From Metellina segmentata (taxonomy: Eukaryota; Arthropoda; Arachnida; Araneae; Tetragnathidae): 64,000 nt of DNA. A program made the position numbers and the translations under genes. The notes beneath the pieces were generated by a model. That model was not told where the DNA came from, did not search any database, and was given only the letters and a program-made list of their open reading frames with translations. Location: positions 138,443,916-138,507,915 of the forward strand of contig OX375873.1 in NCBI GenBank assembly GCA_947359465.1, read 5' to 3'. Each line of letters starts with the position of its first letter. Position 1 is the first letter of the stretch. This document shows positions 45,943-57,275 of this stretch, piece by piece.

Positions 45943-46022
45943 GGTAGGTAGGTATTTAGTTAACTTTATACTGGAGCAACAGAATGGGTTATTGACGACG
46001 GTCCGGGATCGATCTCCCAAAG
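45943..46022 (-). mobile_element. SINE tail fragment
   Basis: CAGGTAGGTAGGTATTTAGT, then GAATGGGTTATTGACGACGG. Confidence 0.82.
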
Positions 46023-46093
46023 AATCAAATTGAATCATAGCATTACGAACCAATTTTCCATGGAGCGCAATAGATGATGTTGAATAGGAATAA

Positions 46094-46420
46094 GGGCCGC
46101 GATAATACGGTTGGAAGAGCGTCGAATTAGCAACCAGTAGATTGCGAGTTCCAATTCAAACAAAGACAGTCGTGTATAAAGGGGGCTGGTGCACGTTAAA
46201 TCCATTGTGGCCTAAATTGTCCTCGCATTGGCGTGGTGTGCTTGTTTGGAGAGTGGGTTGCCACTGCCAGCTGAGATGTTGTGTCGTCGTCTGACCTTGG
46301 TTCAAAAAGACGCGGGGTCGTCGTCGGATCTTTCCCTTGGGCGTTTGATCCCGGACTGTCGTCAATAGCCCGTTATGTTTTTTCCATAACTACATTAATT
46401 AAAATATACCTATTCCTATA
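46094..46420 (+). mobile_element. SINE-B, full length, diverged
   Basis: TACGGTTGGAAGAGCGTCGA, ATTAGCAACCAGTAGATTGC, AGGGGGCTGGTGCACGTTAA, TGATCCCGGACTGTCGTCAA, tail AATTAAAATATACC. Confidence 0.88.
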
Positions 46421-46446
46421 CCACAAGAATTTGAAAGTATTCCTTC

Positions 46447-46615
46447 CACTTCCACACTAACCCAATGTGAGGAATTTTCGGCCATGACAGATTTAAGGTG
46501 CACCAGCCGCCTCTACACCCTACGCTTACAAACATCCATGCACTGACCCAGATTCGAACCAGGAACCTTCCGAACTCGAGGCTACCACCTTAACCACCAG
46601 ACCGATTGGTCATCT
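46447..46615 (-). mobile_element. SINE-A, head and middle, no tail
   Basis: CCACTTCCACACTAACCCAA, GGTGCACCAGCCGCCTCTAC, ACCCAGATTCGAACCAGGAA and CTTAACCACCAGACCGATTG. Confidence 0.88.
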
Positions 46616-46671
46616 CAAACCTCTGAAGGACAAGCAAAATTTAATTTCCAGTAGGACCTAAAGAAAGGGAA

Positions 46672-47455
46672 ACACTACCCTACAATAATGAACCGGACGC
46701 TACTCGTTTGGAGTTGTTTTTCGTGGTATGGCCTTTGCATGCTGTCAATTGAACGCCTACATGAACATTTTGGACCATCAGGTTCTTCCTACGCTCTGGC
46801 AATTGTATGACAACACTCCGTGTCATGTGTCGGCCTCTGTCAAGCAGTGGTATCGAGATAGGGATGTAAAACGTTTTCCCTAAGCCCCATAGAACATTTG
46901 ATCGGAATGTTCCTGGTTCGAATCCGGGTCTGGGCATGGATGTATGTAAACGTATGTAGAGGCGGCTGGTGCACCTTAAATCGGTCGTGGCCGAAAGTCC
47001 TCACGTTGGGTTGGTGTGGAAGTTTGGAGAGTGGGGTGCCATCTCAGGGGTGTTGCTTCGTCATCTGACCGTGGTTCAAAATGACGAGGCGTTGTCCTCG
47101 GATTTCCCTTAAGGGATTGATCCCGGATCGTCGTCAATAGCCCGTTGTGTTGCTCTAGTACGACGTTAACTAATAATTACCAATTACCATAGAACATTTA
47201 TGGGACGCGTTAGAGCGATGCTTACGGACCTGGGAACCACGTCTGAAATCTACAGCTGAGATGGCAATATTCTTGCAGCAATAATGGACACCAATACCCA
47301 TAACTGTGTATCGAAACCTTGTCGAAAGTATACCCAGAAGGGTTGCTAGTGTAATTGCAGCAGTACGAGGGGGACCATCCCCCTATTAAGCACGTATTCT
47401 TTCCGTTATACCATCACATCTTGCTGGCCCTTCCATTATTGTAGGACAGTGAAAA
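46672..47455 (+). mobile_element. Internally deleted Tc1-like element (family 2, copy 2), split by a SINE
   Basis: Ends ACACTACCCTACAATAATGA and CATTATTGTAGGACAGTG. Coding remnants run forward: WSCFSWYGLCML, then HEHFGPSGSSYAL and the EHLWDALERCLRTWEPR-like region after the insertion. A SINE (46900-47186) interrupts the third catalytic block with a 13 bp duplication CCATAGAACATTT. Confidence 0.85.
46900..47186 (+). mobile_element. SINE-A, head truncated, inserted in a Tc1 element
   Basis: Perfect 13 bp duplication CCATAGAACATTT (46887-46899, 47187-47199). Starts inside the tRNA part (GGTTCGAATCCGGGTCTGGG) and has body and tail TTAACTAATAATTACCAATT. Confidence 0.95.
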
Positions 47456-47576
47456 CGGAAGGCTTGCAAACAAACTAACCTTCTGTCTTCAAGGATTTTA
47501 CTTCCTGTGATGCAGTTAGAAATACGTTCAGGGGAAGGATGTTTTGAAACTTAAAAACTTCTCCCCCATTTACATT

Positions 47577-47873
47577 TCGGATAGCCCGGTTGGAAGAGTA
47601 ACGGACTAGCAACCGGAAGATTGCGAGTTTGAATCCAACCAAAGACCTCGTGTACAAATGGGGCTGGTGCACGTTCAATCTGTCGTGGCCTCAAACGTCC
47701 TCATGTTTGCGTGATGTGGAAGTTTGGAGACGGGTCTGCCAGCTTATGTGACCTCGCCATCTCAGTGTGGTCCAAAATTTCGCGATGTTGTCCTCGCACC
47801 TTTCCCTTTCCGGTTTGATTCCAGATCTTAACCTGTAGCTCCAGTACGACTGCGTAATTGAAATACCTTCCTA
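47577..47873 (+). mobile_element. SINE-B, full length
   Basis: GATAGCCCGGTTGGAAGAGT, ACTAGCAACCGGAAGATTGC, GGGGCTGGTGCACGTTCAAT, tail TAATTGAAATACCTTCCTAC; internal deletion before the tail. Confidence 0.88.
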
Positions 47874-48099
47874 CCCATTCACGCTTACTTATTTAGCTTT
47901 ACGTAAAAAGTCTCTCGTACATTATCGTAAGTTCGATGACTGTTATAAATTGATAGTTTGAATGTAATAATAATAACATTTAATAACGAGCATCTGGAAA
48001 CAGACAAAACTCGTAGAATATGTCAAACTTGGAATTCTTTATTTTAAGTATTTTAAATTCAAAATTTTCGTTACTGAAACGATGTTATGTTATTTGTTG

Positions 48100-48335
48100 G
48101 TAGGTTCTTGAAGTAACATCGCACTGGAGCAACACAACGGACTATTGGCGGTGATCCGTGATTAATCTCCAAGGGAAAGATCTGATTTCAAAAGTCCTCA
48201 TTTTGAACTACGGTCAGATGACGAGGTTAACACTTGAGTTGGCATCCCACTCTTTAAACCCCTACACCACACCAACGTGAGAACAGTTGAGGCCATGACA
48301 GATATATGGTGTAGCAACCTCCGCGTATACGACGG
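48100..48335 (-). mobile_element. SINE-B body and tail, diverged
   Basis: TTGGTAGGTTCTTGAAGTAA, ACGGACTATTGGCGGTGATC, CACACCAACGTGAGAACAGT, ending at CGCGTATACGACGGG. Confidence 0.8.
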
Positions 48336-48636
48336 GTTTTCCTGTGAAGCTAAATGCTAATGGCGCTAGTATTTTTGCGTTGGATGGAAATACCTCTCTG
48401 TGTTCTATATATAAAATTTTGTTGTCAAAATAATAACTAACTGAAGTTGCAGAACCCAATAGTTGCAATTTTTTCCATTAATGCTCTGAATGTTAATCAT
48501 TCATTTTAAGTAATTTTGAAATGATTATTGTTTTGTATTTTGTTCATTTCGTCATGCAAGCATTTCGCTCAAATGAAAAAAAAAATAGAGCAGTCTCTTA
48601 AAGAGAGAAGTAGCAAAATAAAAAGAGCACACTTAC

Positions 48637-48808
48637 TCTGGGTAAGAAACGTTTTTAGGAAGTTCTATATAGCACCGTTGTCGTAGCAGGCCAGCCCACA
48701 ACTGAACCCCCACTATGCCGAAAATGAAGAACACAAAAAAGCACAAGAGTAGAACGTTCCCCAGCATTGGAAGCGTATCGAGAAGCAGCATTACTAAAAT
48801 TCTCATAC
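48637..48808 (-). CDS. Ca-alpha1T: T-type (Cav3) calcium channel alpha-1 exon: domain I S5 and start of pore turret
   Basis: Second exon in transcript order. It encodes the S4-S5 linker and S5 helix ([20 protein letters not shown], then [20 protein letters not shown]), ending in the extracellular loop at [10 protein letters not shown], which carries an NVS N-glycosylation sequon. [10 protein letters not shown] is diagnostic of domain I in Cav3 channels. Acceptor ATTTCAG ends at 48809; donor GTAAGT starts at 48636. The 172 bases read as 2 + 56 codons + 2, so the exon joins its neighbours in frame: the trailing GA plus A of the next exon gives Glu. The upstream intron is about 3.76 kb and holds a Tc1 element and a LINE fragment. 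Confidence 0.95.
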
Positions 48809-48936
48809 CTGAAATCACAGGGAAAACATCAATCAGAGAGATTAAGGCATTTAGAGAACGCATAACTATACTAAAAATAGACTTTGAGCACACTTTTATG
48901 AATTAGCTCACATAAACACGAAGTCCCGTTACTAAT

Positions 48937-48992
48937 ATAGAATCCTAAGCATCTAAATCTATTAACATAGGTTTGGATTCTTAGGATTCTAT
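48937..48992. repeat. Imperfect palindrome, 23 bp arms
   Basis: Left arm 48937-48959 starts ATAGAATCCTAAG; right arm 48970-48992 ends CTTAGGATTCTAT; spacer 10 bp. About 19 of 23 positions pair. TGTTAAC-like words repeat just after it (48993-49050). Confidence 0.75.
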
Positions 48993-49340
48993 GTTATAAC
49001 CTATGTTAACCAACCAACAAATGTTAAATTAACCAATGTTAACAAGGTTAATTTACATCAGCCAGTTCCCTATTGTAGTGGGAGAGTGTGACAACCCGTG
49101 CTCTTTCATATGACGTGGGACTATTTACCAGAGCGATATATCTCGGCCACACATAGCTCGTGGTGTTGAAACCTCCTTGGCCAGCTAGATCCGACTCCCA
49201 TTGAGCAAGCCTGGGATGTAAATTGTGGAACATAGGAGATCTGGAAAGCATCTCCACAATCCTTAGCATAATTTGCTACAGGGACTCCAAATGGACGCCA
49301 CGCCATTTATCGGCACGCATCGCCACCAACCACTTACAAA

Positions 49341-50551
49341 TATGGCCTTTCTGGATGAAGAGCCAAAGCATTAGGACCACCTACTCAACAACGCGTTCAG
49401 CCTCCTTCAAACCAGCTGCAACTCGGAAGAGATGCCACAAGTACATGACTGGAGACAGGTTGTACCCAATGTCTAAGCAGCGGTCACGCAAAGTTGAGAT
49501 ATTCGGACGTGGTGGTGTTTGAGCTCTCCATGACACTCCAAATGTGCTCTATGGGATTAACATCCGGCGAGTTAGGTGGCCAGGACATTAAGTGGAATTC
49601 ATCAGTATGCTCCTCGAACCACTCCAATATAATCCGAACCTTGTGACATGTTGCGTTGACCTGCTGGAAGATTCCATTTCCAGTTGGGAAGACAGATGCC
49701 ATGTAAATGTGCAACTGATCCGCAATGATGTTCAGATAGTTTGCAGCGTTCATGGACTGTTCAATCACAACTACGGGTCCCAGAGTCGTCCATAAGAACG
49801 TCCCCCAAAGCATAATACCGCCACCACCAACCTGTGTATGACCTGCGGTACAAGAGGGGAGCAACTGTTTGCCTGGCAGACGGCGTACCCTGACACGACC
49901 ATCGACGTGATGAATGAGAAATCGGGTATCATCTGACCAGGCAACTCTCTTCCACTCATTCATGGTCCAGTCTCGATGTTCCCGGGCCCACTGTAGGCGT
50001 AGTTGACGATGACGCTTGGTCAACAGAAGCACACGAGTAGGACGTCTGCTGCACAATCCCATATATAACAGTGTCCGCTGAACTGTGTGTTCCTAAACAC
50101 TTGCGCTTGGACCTACATTGTATTGGGCTGTAAGCTCAGCCACTGTCTCGCGCCGATTTTGATTTACCAAGCGGGACAGTCTCCGACGTCCTTTTTCTTT
50201 GATGACGCGTGGACTACCAATACCTTGGAGTTTACCGCTGGTGTCACCGTCATTTATCCACTTTGCATGAATACTAACAACTGCAGATCGTGAACAACCT
50301 ACCAGTCATTCAGTTTCGGTGATACTCGTTCCAAATCTTCGGGTCATTACGATTTGACCTCTATCAAACTCGCTTAGATCAGCAGCCTTTCCCATCGCTC
50401 GCAAAAGTAAGTGCAAGAATGATTACTTACCTTCTCCAGCAGCAGTTAAATACCATTCTCACTCAATCATGTGCCCTCCACGTCATTCGGACGATTTCAT
50501 TGAAAAGTGTAGGGATGGTCATAATGTTTTGGCTCGTCAGTGCAGTTCTAC
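49341..50551 (-). mobile_element. Tc1-like DNA transposon (family 3), nearly complete but inactive
   Basis: Ends carry GAGCCAAAGCATTAGGACCA and inverted GAGCCAAAACATTATGACCA. The minus-strand transposase starts at ATG 50395 (MGKAADLSEFDRGQIVMTRR) with one stop after SITETE, then SPRVIKEKGRRRLSRLVNQN, TVAELTAQYNVG, RTLLYMGLCSRRPTRVLLL, EWKRVAWSDDTRFLIHHVDG (first Asp), GGIMLWGTFL, FQQVNATCHKV and SPDVNPIEHIWSVME (Glu). The second catalytic Asp is replaced by Val. Confidence 0.92.
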
Positions 50552-51074
50552 AGTATAAAAGTCCTCTAGATTTGATATCGTGGCTAATACATCACACAGG
50601 TTAAGTTTGATTCCGATCGAACACTGGCTTCGGGGTATTTCCATTTTGTCTTGCTTATAGTGCACTTGTATATTTTTGCAATGAACAATGTCTATTTATG
50701 GAGCCTTTATCTGATTGAGTGCAAATCTTTCTATTATGATATTAATATGGATATGAATTATATCGAATGCATAATGATGAATTTACTTTTCGACTAATAA
50801 TACGAATTTAATTACGGTAATTATTCTACGCTTTTTTTCTGTTCAATAAATTATTTTCACCCTCCAAGCATATTGATATTACTGAGTTGTGTATAATTAC
50901 TTCTGCCTCATATCACACGTAAAGACACAGTAACCAATTGGTTGAAAGAATCGTATTGACAATATTTTGATTGGCTATGGTCAAAACTGTTTAATTAGAA
51001 ATGACTGAAGATTTTGCATAACGGATATATACGTGTGAACTTCTTTAGAAGGACGTTGAACAAGCAGACTTACT

Positions 51075-51940
51075 TGCGAAATCTGCAGCAAATAGGATTT
51101 CTCACCAAACAACGAGTTTAAAGTGGCCTAGGTGCAACTTACTAAGTTCTATTGATACATTGGTCTTGAAACAATGGCAAGCAGAGTGGGATGTTTCTAC
51201 CAAAGGGAGATACACTTATCAATTCTTTCCGAAGATTTCAGCTAACCTAAAATACCAGAACTCAAAGCTGGTACAATTTTTCGGAGGCCATGGACCATTT
51301 CCGGCACATCTAGAACGTTCCTACTTTAGAACTAGTGCCCTATGCATCTGCAGCCGAGAACGTGATCCTATCCACTACCTTTTTGACTGTGATCTCACAA
51401 GTCCGTGGCATTGGGTGAAACCTTCTCTTCAAAACTACTCACATTGGTGTCAAAGTACTGCCAAGAACAGACACTGCCACCACAAAATACTTAAAGTGAT
51501 GAAATTTCTCAGCTCCAACATTGATTACATCTGTGAGAGCTGAGAAGTCAAAAGTTCTCAAAAGTAACTTTTCTTTTCTTTCGAAACTAGTATATGTCAT
51601 TTTGGCTGTCTTTAAACGTTTTGATTTTAGGATTTACCCTACACCCCCCCCCTTCTGAAAATGATTTCTTGCTTTTATGTATGGCTTTTGTTGTCTGTTT
51701 ATGTTTTGTTTTTTGCTCTTGTTCTCATTTTGTTCTGTGTCAATTTTCCAAATTTTGGGATCCTTTTTTTTTGTCATTATGTATTTTTGTGCTTACATGT
51801 TTTGCTCTTCACTTGCCTTTCCTCTTTCTGTGTACTTAATGTTTTATGTATGTATTGCTCGGCTCTCCTTTATCCCGGAATCTCTTCCGTAAGGCGGACT
51901 ATACAGCTGAAAGCCAAATAGGTGAAACAATGTCTGCCTA
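51075..51940 (+). pseudogene. Non-LTR retrotransposon C-terminus and 3' UTR (GHGPFP family)
   Basis: Continuous frame 51160-51543 reads WQAEWDVSTKGRYTYQFFPK, then FFGGHGPFPAHLERSYFRTS, CICSRERDPIHYLFDCDLT and ILKVMKFLSSNIDYICES before the stop. It is the best preserved C-terminus of the family; weaker coding similarity (ADLLAKSAANRISHQTT-like) precedes it from about 51075. The following T-rich stretch to about 51940 is probably its 3' UTR and explains the hydrophobic open frames there. Confidence 0.82.
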
Positions 51941-52564
51941 AGACGTTCACTCCAATTTAATTGAAACTGAACTGTGTTTCGGAAGTTAAAATGTTTCTCT
52001 TTAAAAATGCTTTTTAGTGCACAATATAACATAACGTTGGCTTAGAGCAGAAGCTTATTATTACTTTACAGCTGTTTCAAGACTAGCCTTTTAGCTTCTA
52101 GGTAAAAAAAAATACAAGAGTATTTCTACAGTGTTAAATAGAGAAAAATATGACTGCATTTTCTATCATCCTGAAAATAAGAATTTAATATCTCCGAAAA
52201 ATGTGTTAATAAGTTTCTGCTCTTCGCCGAAGATAGGTTAATAACTAGTTGGGTTAAAAAAATAAAAACATGCTTAAATTAAAGTTATGGTAACACAAAA
52301 GTTTGAAACGTTTTGTCAAGATAAAAGCTTTATTAGGCTACATTGAGCATAGAAACATGTCAAAAACTATTATTTTATTATAAAAATACACATTATCATA
52401 AATTCTCCTCGATTGACATGCATATAGCTAGAAAGAAAACATTTTCACTGAAATATTTCACGAAGAATGTTTTTTCCTTCCAAAATCAATCGCACTAGGT
52501 CACTTACACTGTAAGAAAAAGTTCGTGAATGAAAACGCGGCATAAAACCATTAGTGAGACTTAC

Positions 52565-52662
52565 TTGGTATTCTATTGATTGCCCTGAGCGGTCTAAGTA
52601 CACGGATTGTCCTAATCGCAGAAAGATTAATATTTCCAACATCAAGGCAGTATTCTAAAGCT
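52565..52662 (-). CDS. Ca-alpha1T: T-type (Cav3) calcium channel alpha-1 exon: domain I S4 voltage sensor
   Basis: Partial gene, internal exon. It encodes the end of S3 and the S4 voltage sensor of domain I of a low-voltage-activated calcium channel, a plasma-membrane pore-forming subunit. The translation [14 protein letters not shown] followed by [19 protein letters not shown] has the arginine-every-third-residue S4 pattern and the [11 protein letters not shown] signature typical of Cav3 domain I. The acceptor is TTTTTCAG ending at 52663; the donor GTAAGT starts at 52564. The 98 bases hold one leading base, 32 codons and one trailing A. That A plus GT of the next exon gives Ser, making IPS-MRIL as in the family. 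Upstream exons (S1-S3) were not found in the remaining 11 kb and probably lie beyond the window. Confidence 0.93.
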
Positions 52663-53238
52663 CTGAAAAAGAAGATTCCATGAGACATTTCATTAGAATG
52701 TACGTTCCAAAAATACATTTCTAAGAGATAAACGATGTTCTATGCATTGTGGTTTTGAGTTGAAATTGATTAATACATTACTTGCCTGAATTCAAACACA
52801 ACGGCGAACAAAAACATGGTTTGGAAGTAAAATATTGGAATTGAGGAAAAAGGCCTCGAGGATAAACTATGTTTTAATATTAGGAAGAGGGAAAATGTAA
52901 GCCCTGTTAGTTTGTAATTTCCCATAACTTTAGGTAATTTTTTTTTGGTAAAGTTAGATATACACAGAGCAGCGCTAATATTTTTGTGGTAGTATATACG
53001 TTCGTACTGTTCAATTTCGAAAGTGATATAGCTTGCTATGGTACTCGAAGCAATGTCAGAATATCACTTATTCGTAAGTTTAATACTGTGTATTCTTTTT
53101 TCATTCAACTGGAACCTGCTTAGTACATGTGCTGCAAATGCCTGTTTCATGAATGATTTCTCTAATTGCTCCCCACGAATGATATACATAGTATGCAACA
53201 CCGTGAACAGCTTTGTGACGGAGTTCCCTACTTTTCTG

Positions 53239-53350
53239 GTAGGTATTAACCCATTAACGTCGCACTGGATCCCTGGGAGACCACAACTGGCTTTTGTCGA
53301 CGGTCTGCAATTAATCAGGCGGCGAAAGATCAGAAGACGACATCAGCAGA
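53239..53350 (-). mobile_element. SINE tail, diverged
   Basis: TGGTAGGTATTAACCCATTA, ACGTCGCACTGGATCC, TTGTCGACGGTCTGCAATTA and GGCGAAAGATCAGAAGACGA. Confidence 0.65.
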
Positions 53351-53764
53351 TGTGATATATAAGTAGATTGAGAATTTCTACTAAGAAGAATTTCATAAAG
53401 TGTGACCCACATGTCAACTAGTAGTCACACGAATGCTCTGTTCAAAACTGAATTAATAGGCCTTATCGTTTCTTTTGGCTACATGACATCCTATAATAGT
53501 GGAGATGTGTGAGTGCTAATTTCATTATTGTGACCACAAAAATGTTGAAATAGCCAGACTACTACAGTATCATGTATCATACGGACCTATCAGATGATGA
53601 ATCAATGTATGGATGCCTTCTCTTGTCCCGTGGACCAATCAGATCATTAATATTCGGTTCTACCCGGCAGGCGAAACTAGCCAAAGGATCAATTTACTAC
53701 TAGCTGCGGTCACGTGATCCTGGGCACAAAAAGTTTACCGTTTCTCACTCTTCTCTTACATTTC

Positions 53765-53845
53765 CTCTATGACAACACTTAGTATTTTTGAACTACGTTC
53801 AGATTACGAGATCAACAACAGGGCTACCCCCAAACTTTTTGAGAC
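53765..53845 (-). mobile_element. Possible SINE body fragment
   Basis: GACAACACTTAGTATTTTTG, AACTACGTTCAGATTACGAG and CCCCAAACTT resemble the SINE body; very decayed. Confidence 0.4.
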
Positions 53846-54954
53846 CTCGCCGCCCTCGTCAAATGTTACACATGTTTTCTTGCGACACCCATATTTTTAA
53901 AATTGAAAACAAATTATCCAAATTCGATTTAGTAGGATCTAAGAAAAAGGGAAAATGGTAATTTAAACTCGATTGTATTATTTTAAATGTAAAAAAAATA
54001 CGCAATCAAAACACACTTTCTCTGAGCTGTAAGGGAGAAGTAATAAGAAGCAGTTGATGAGATAGGTAGATTTTTGATATACATGACCCATGTGTACAGT
54101 TTGTTTATTATTTCTACAAATGTACCGAATCAAGACTACGCACAAAGCCCAATATTATAAGGACGGAGCGTTATCATTCTAAACCTCGGCTCAGTACATT
54201 TTCAGACTGTAGGGGTTGTAACGTCGTGAGATGAATTGAAGTGGCGAGTAAATGTTATGCAATTAAAACCAGCTGTAAGTCCTACAGCACATTAGATATT
54301 TAACAAAGTGAAAAAGTTAACAGTTTAAAACAATTTCGAGGCTAAATGAGTAAAGACCGAAATGGTTTCAATTCCTCGGTTTCACCGGAGCACACCAGCT
54401 CTGCGTCCGTTCACGTCCTAAAGTCCAACGGTTCTCTCTTCAAGGGGATGCAACGATTTAACATATGACTCATTTTGATTAAGAGCGTTAAAAGTTGTTT
54501 TCGGTTCAAGTGTTTAAAATGTTTTTGTGTAGTAATTTGTAGCGTGGTGTTTGTCCCAGAAAAATAAAACCATTTTCCAAATGGAATACGTGGCTGAGGA
54601 TTTAAAATTGTAACCTCACATTGACAGGACTCAGCGTCACTTCACCTGTACCTTACCGTTACGACGCTCGATAGTTAAAAACGAGGCGCTACAACACATT
54701 CCTTTACCTCCATCCGGTCATAAACTCGCCAGCCGTTTCCCTGAGCGACGTCGGATTCACGTAAAGGTACGTACACATTTGCGAATCGAACCGTTCACGA
54801 GCCTCTCGTCAACCGTTCGTTGGAATTATTTTCACAGCGAACTTCCAGCGATCCATGTAAGAGGAAGGAACCAACCGCGAACCAGAGATTTCCTTGTACC
54901 CACGACGACTCGAACTAAAACAGGTGACTCTTCAGGGTGTCGAGACGACCAGCT

Positions 54955-55155
54955 TGAGTTGGTTGGATTTTATGTCGCAGGGGTCATTAGCCAAGCTGCA
55001 CTGTACACAAGACAGACAACATCAAATAGAGAACACACAACGAAAGCTTTATTGACAAAAAAGAGAGGAATACACCAAGGGAGCGATCGAACCTGAGGAG
55101 CTTACAGCTTGCATAATGTCAGGACAGTGGTCAAACCCACCGAGCCATAGCGACC
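54955..55155 (-). mobile_element. Fourth tRNA-derived short repeat, copy 4
   Basis: Blocks TGTCGCAGGGGTCATTAGCC, AAGACAGACAACATCAAATA, ACGAAAGCTTTATTGACAAA and AGAGAGGAATACACCAAGG, then a head with GATCGAACC (B-box-like, inverted) ending CCGAGCCATAGCGACC. Confidence 0.65.
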
Positions 55156-55439
55156 CTACGAATAGTTTGGGAAGCCATGATTTTTTGAACTGAATGCAAG
55201 CTCAATAAATCTATGACGTTATGCTCTATGTCCATTGATAACAGGCGAATGAGCACAGTTAATTTTTTGCTCGTCTTCTCACATCCCTTCTCCATCATGA
55301 CCAGAGTGCTTTCACACCCTTCAATGCAGTGCATTGCCACCTACTTCTAAGAATGTGCTGCAGAGAACCTGTTGATCAAGCTCTCTCGGATGATGCCCCC
55401 CTTCCAGAATAAAACATAATTTTTGTCAACCGCTAATTG

Positions 55440-55725
55440 GAGCAGCGGTAACACGGTAGGAGTAGCAGCCGATAAGAAAAATGTGATCCAAAAAAAGACT
55501 GTCGTTTACGTGAGGGCATGCTAAACTTGTCATGACCGCCTCAATTGGGCGGAGGATCTGTGGTGCGTGAGTAGCCAGCTTGGGTGTTGACCTCGCCATC
55601 TGACCTTGGTTCAAAATGACGTGGTGTTATCCTCGAATCTTTTCCTTAGTGGATTGATCCCGGACCGTCGTCAAAAGCCCGCTGTGTTGCTCTAGTACGA
55701 CGTTAATTGAAAAATTACCATTATC
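55440..55725 (+). mobile_element. SINE-B-like, diverged head
   Basis: ATTGGAGCAGCGGTAACACG, ACGTGAGGGCATGC, GACCTCGCCATCTGACCTTG, TTGATCCCGGACCGTCGTCA and tail GTACGACGTTAATTGAAAAA. Confidence 0.75.
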
Positions 55726-55727
55726 GT

Positions 55728-55842
55728 CAAAATGATGAGAGGTTGTCCTAGGATCTTTCCTTTCAGGACTGATCCTGGACCCTGGAAAATAACCCAATGT
55801 GTTGCTCCAGTGCGACGTAAATTCAACTAATTATATACATCG
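55728..55842 (+). mobile_element. SINE 3' part
   Basis: TCGTCAAAATGATGAGAGGT, GACTGATCCTGGACCCTGG, GTTGCTCCAGTGCGACGTAA. Confidence 0.78.
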
Positions 55843-55861
55843 ACGGATTCCTATGATGACA

Positions 55862-56040
55862 CATGGTGTGGAAGTTTGGAGAATGGGGTGCCAGCTCAGA
55901 CGTAACCTCGTCATCCGACCTTACTTCAGAATTATATGGTGTTATCTTCGGATCTTTCCCTTTGGGGTGGATCCCGGAACGTCGACAATAGACCGTTGTG
56001 TTACTCCAGTGCGACGTTAATCAAAGTACCAAAGTACCTA
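55862..56040 (+). mobile_element. SINE 3' part
   Basis: GACACATGGTGTGGAAGTTT, GGGTGCCAGCTCAGACGTAA, CTCCAGTGCGACGTTAATCA, tail AGTACCAAAGTACCTACG. Confidence 0.85.
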
Positions 56041-57275
56041 CGATATGTGTGTGCGAGACTTAATTTCAGACCGTCTTTCATTTCATTAAAATACCAATGT
56101 TGCGAGCAAGTATCGCCTTTTTTATATGCTTTAAAAGAAAAATATTCGAAAATTTCAGAATTTTTCTAAACGTCTCGATTCCGACCTGTCTATTTGTCAC
56201 GCGCAAAAACCTCTCGCTTTGTTTCACTTGAATTAAAACATTTTGATTTTTGGCATCTCCCGTCTACTGCGTCGAAGAAGCTATCGAAAAGTGCCCTATT
56301 GATCGGTTGCGAACTTTCGAGGCAGAGCAATTTGTCAGCTTGGAATCCTGAAGCGCTCTCGGAGTCACGTTCGATTCAGCTTCCTTTTACTTTACCCGAT
56401 TTTTTGCTCGACCATGTTCTACTTTTCTCCCGCCTTTTCCTCCTCCCCTCTAGCAGCAAACGTGATTTTGGTAGATTTTCATGTCCTCCGTGCAGACTAT
56501 CTTTTGTTGACTCCCTTCCCCAAATGCTTCTTCTTGAAAACTTCTACTTTTTATTCCTACTTTTTTTACTCGCGTTTATTTTTATTAGGGGAACTGAAGT
56601 GAAATTTAAGCAGTTCTAAAGTTGAAAAATATTTTTCGGTTCCATACCGAAGGGCTTATTTTCAATTTGACCTTTTCGAAGCATTCTACTCATAAGTATG
56701 GGAACCTTATTTCAGACGTAATAGAACGTATAAGAGTTAGAGGTACAAAATTAGAACAGTAACGTGCATTAGATGATGAAACAAACCTACACTTTTTCTG
56801 CGTCCCTTAGCACATATTAACATTAATGTGAAGCATCTGGTGGATTTTATAGGGCCTCAAATCAGTCTCTACCAAACACTCGTAGCGCTGAAAGCTATGT
56901 TGGTATACCACTTTTTATATACCATTTACGCGCTATATTACGAGCCTCATCTTTTTTCACATTTCATTTTTGTTCTCACGTGCACGAACGAGACGTTCGT
57001 GTTCCTATTGCGCTAAGAATGAGCTCGTGCTACTGCTCCGTTACAAATGAAAATATACCATCTTTTGTACAGAAAGCTTTGTAAATATTTAAAGTTTAAG
57101 AGAGATTAAAAGTGAATAGTTTGGGTCAAAATGGAATGATTTGGACCTAACTTACTTTGTATGTAAAATAACTTGTGAGTGGATCGAACAGTGGTCACCG
57201 TGACCAGTGTCAGAAAGTGTGGTTTATAGGTAGGATTATGTTTTCAGAGGCAGCCATGACTGCCAATTATTTGGA
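56041..57275. other. Intron, nothing identified
   Basis: Pyrimidine-rich segment at 56160-56600 is open in two plus frames, but without recognisable domains or splice context. Confidence 0.45.

Larger units (their letters stand above)
52663..54954. other. Upstream intron, mostly unidentified
   Basis: Two weak SINE traces only. Searched by eye for the S1-S3 exons of the channel (phase-2 donor before ALEY); none found. Confidence 0.45.

Noticed and set aside
51594..51921. Hydrophobic plus-strand frames resembling membrane segments
   Set aside because: T-rich DNA reads as Phe/Leu/Val in any frame, and the place is the 3' UTR of a LINE fragment.
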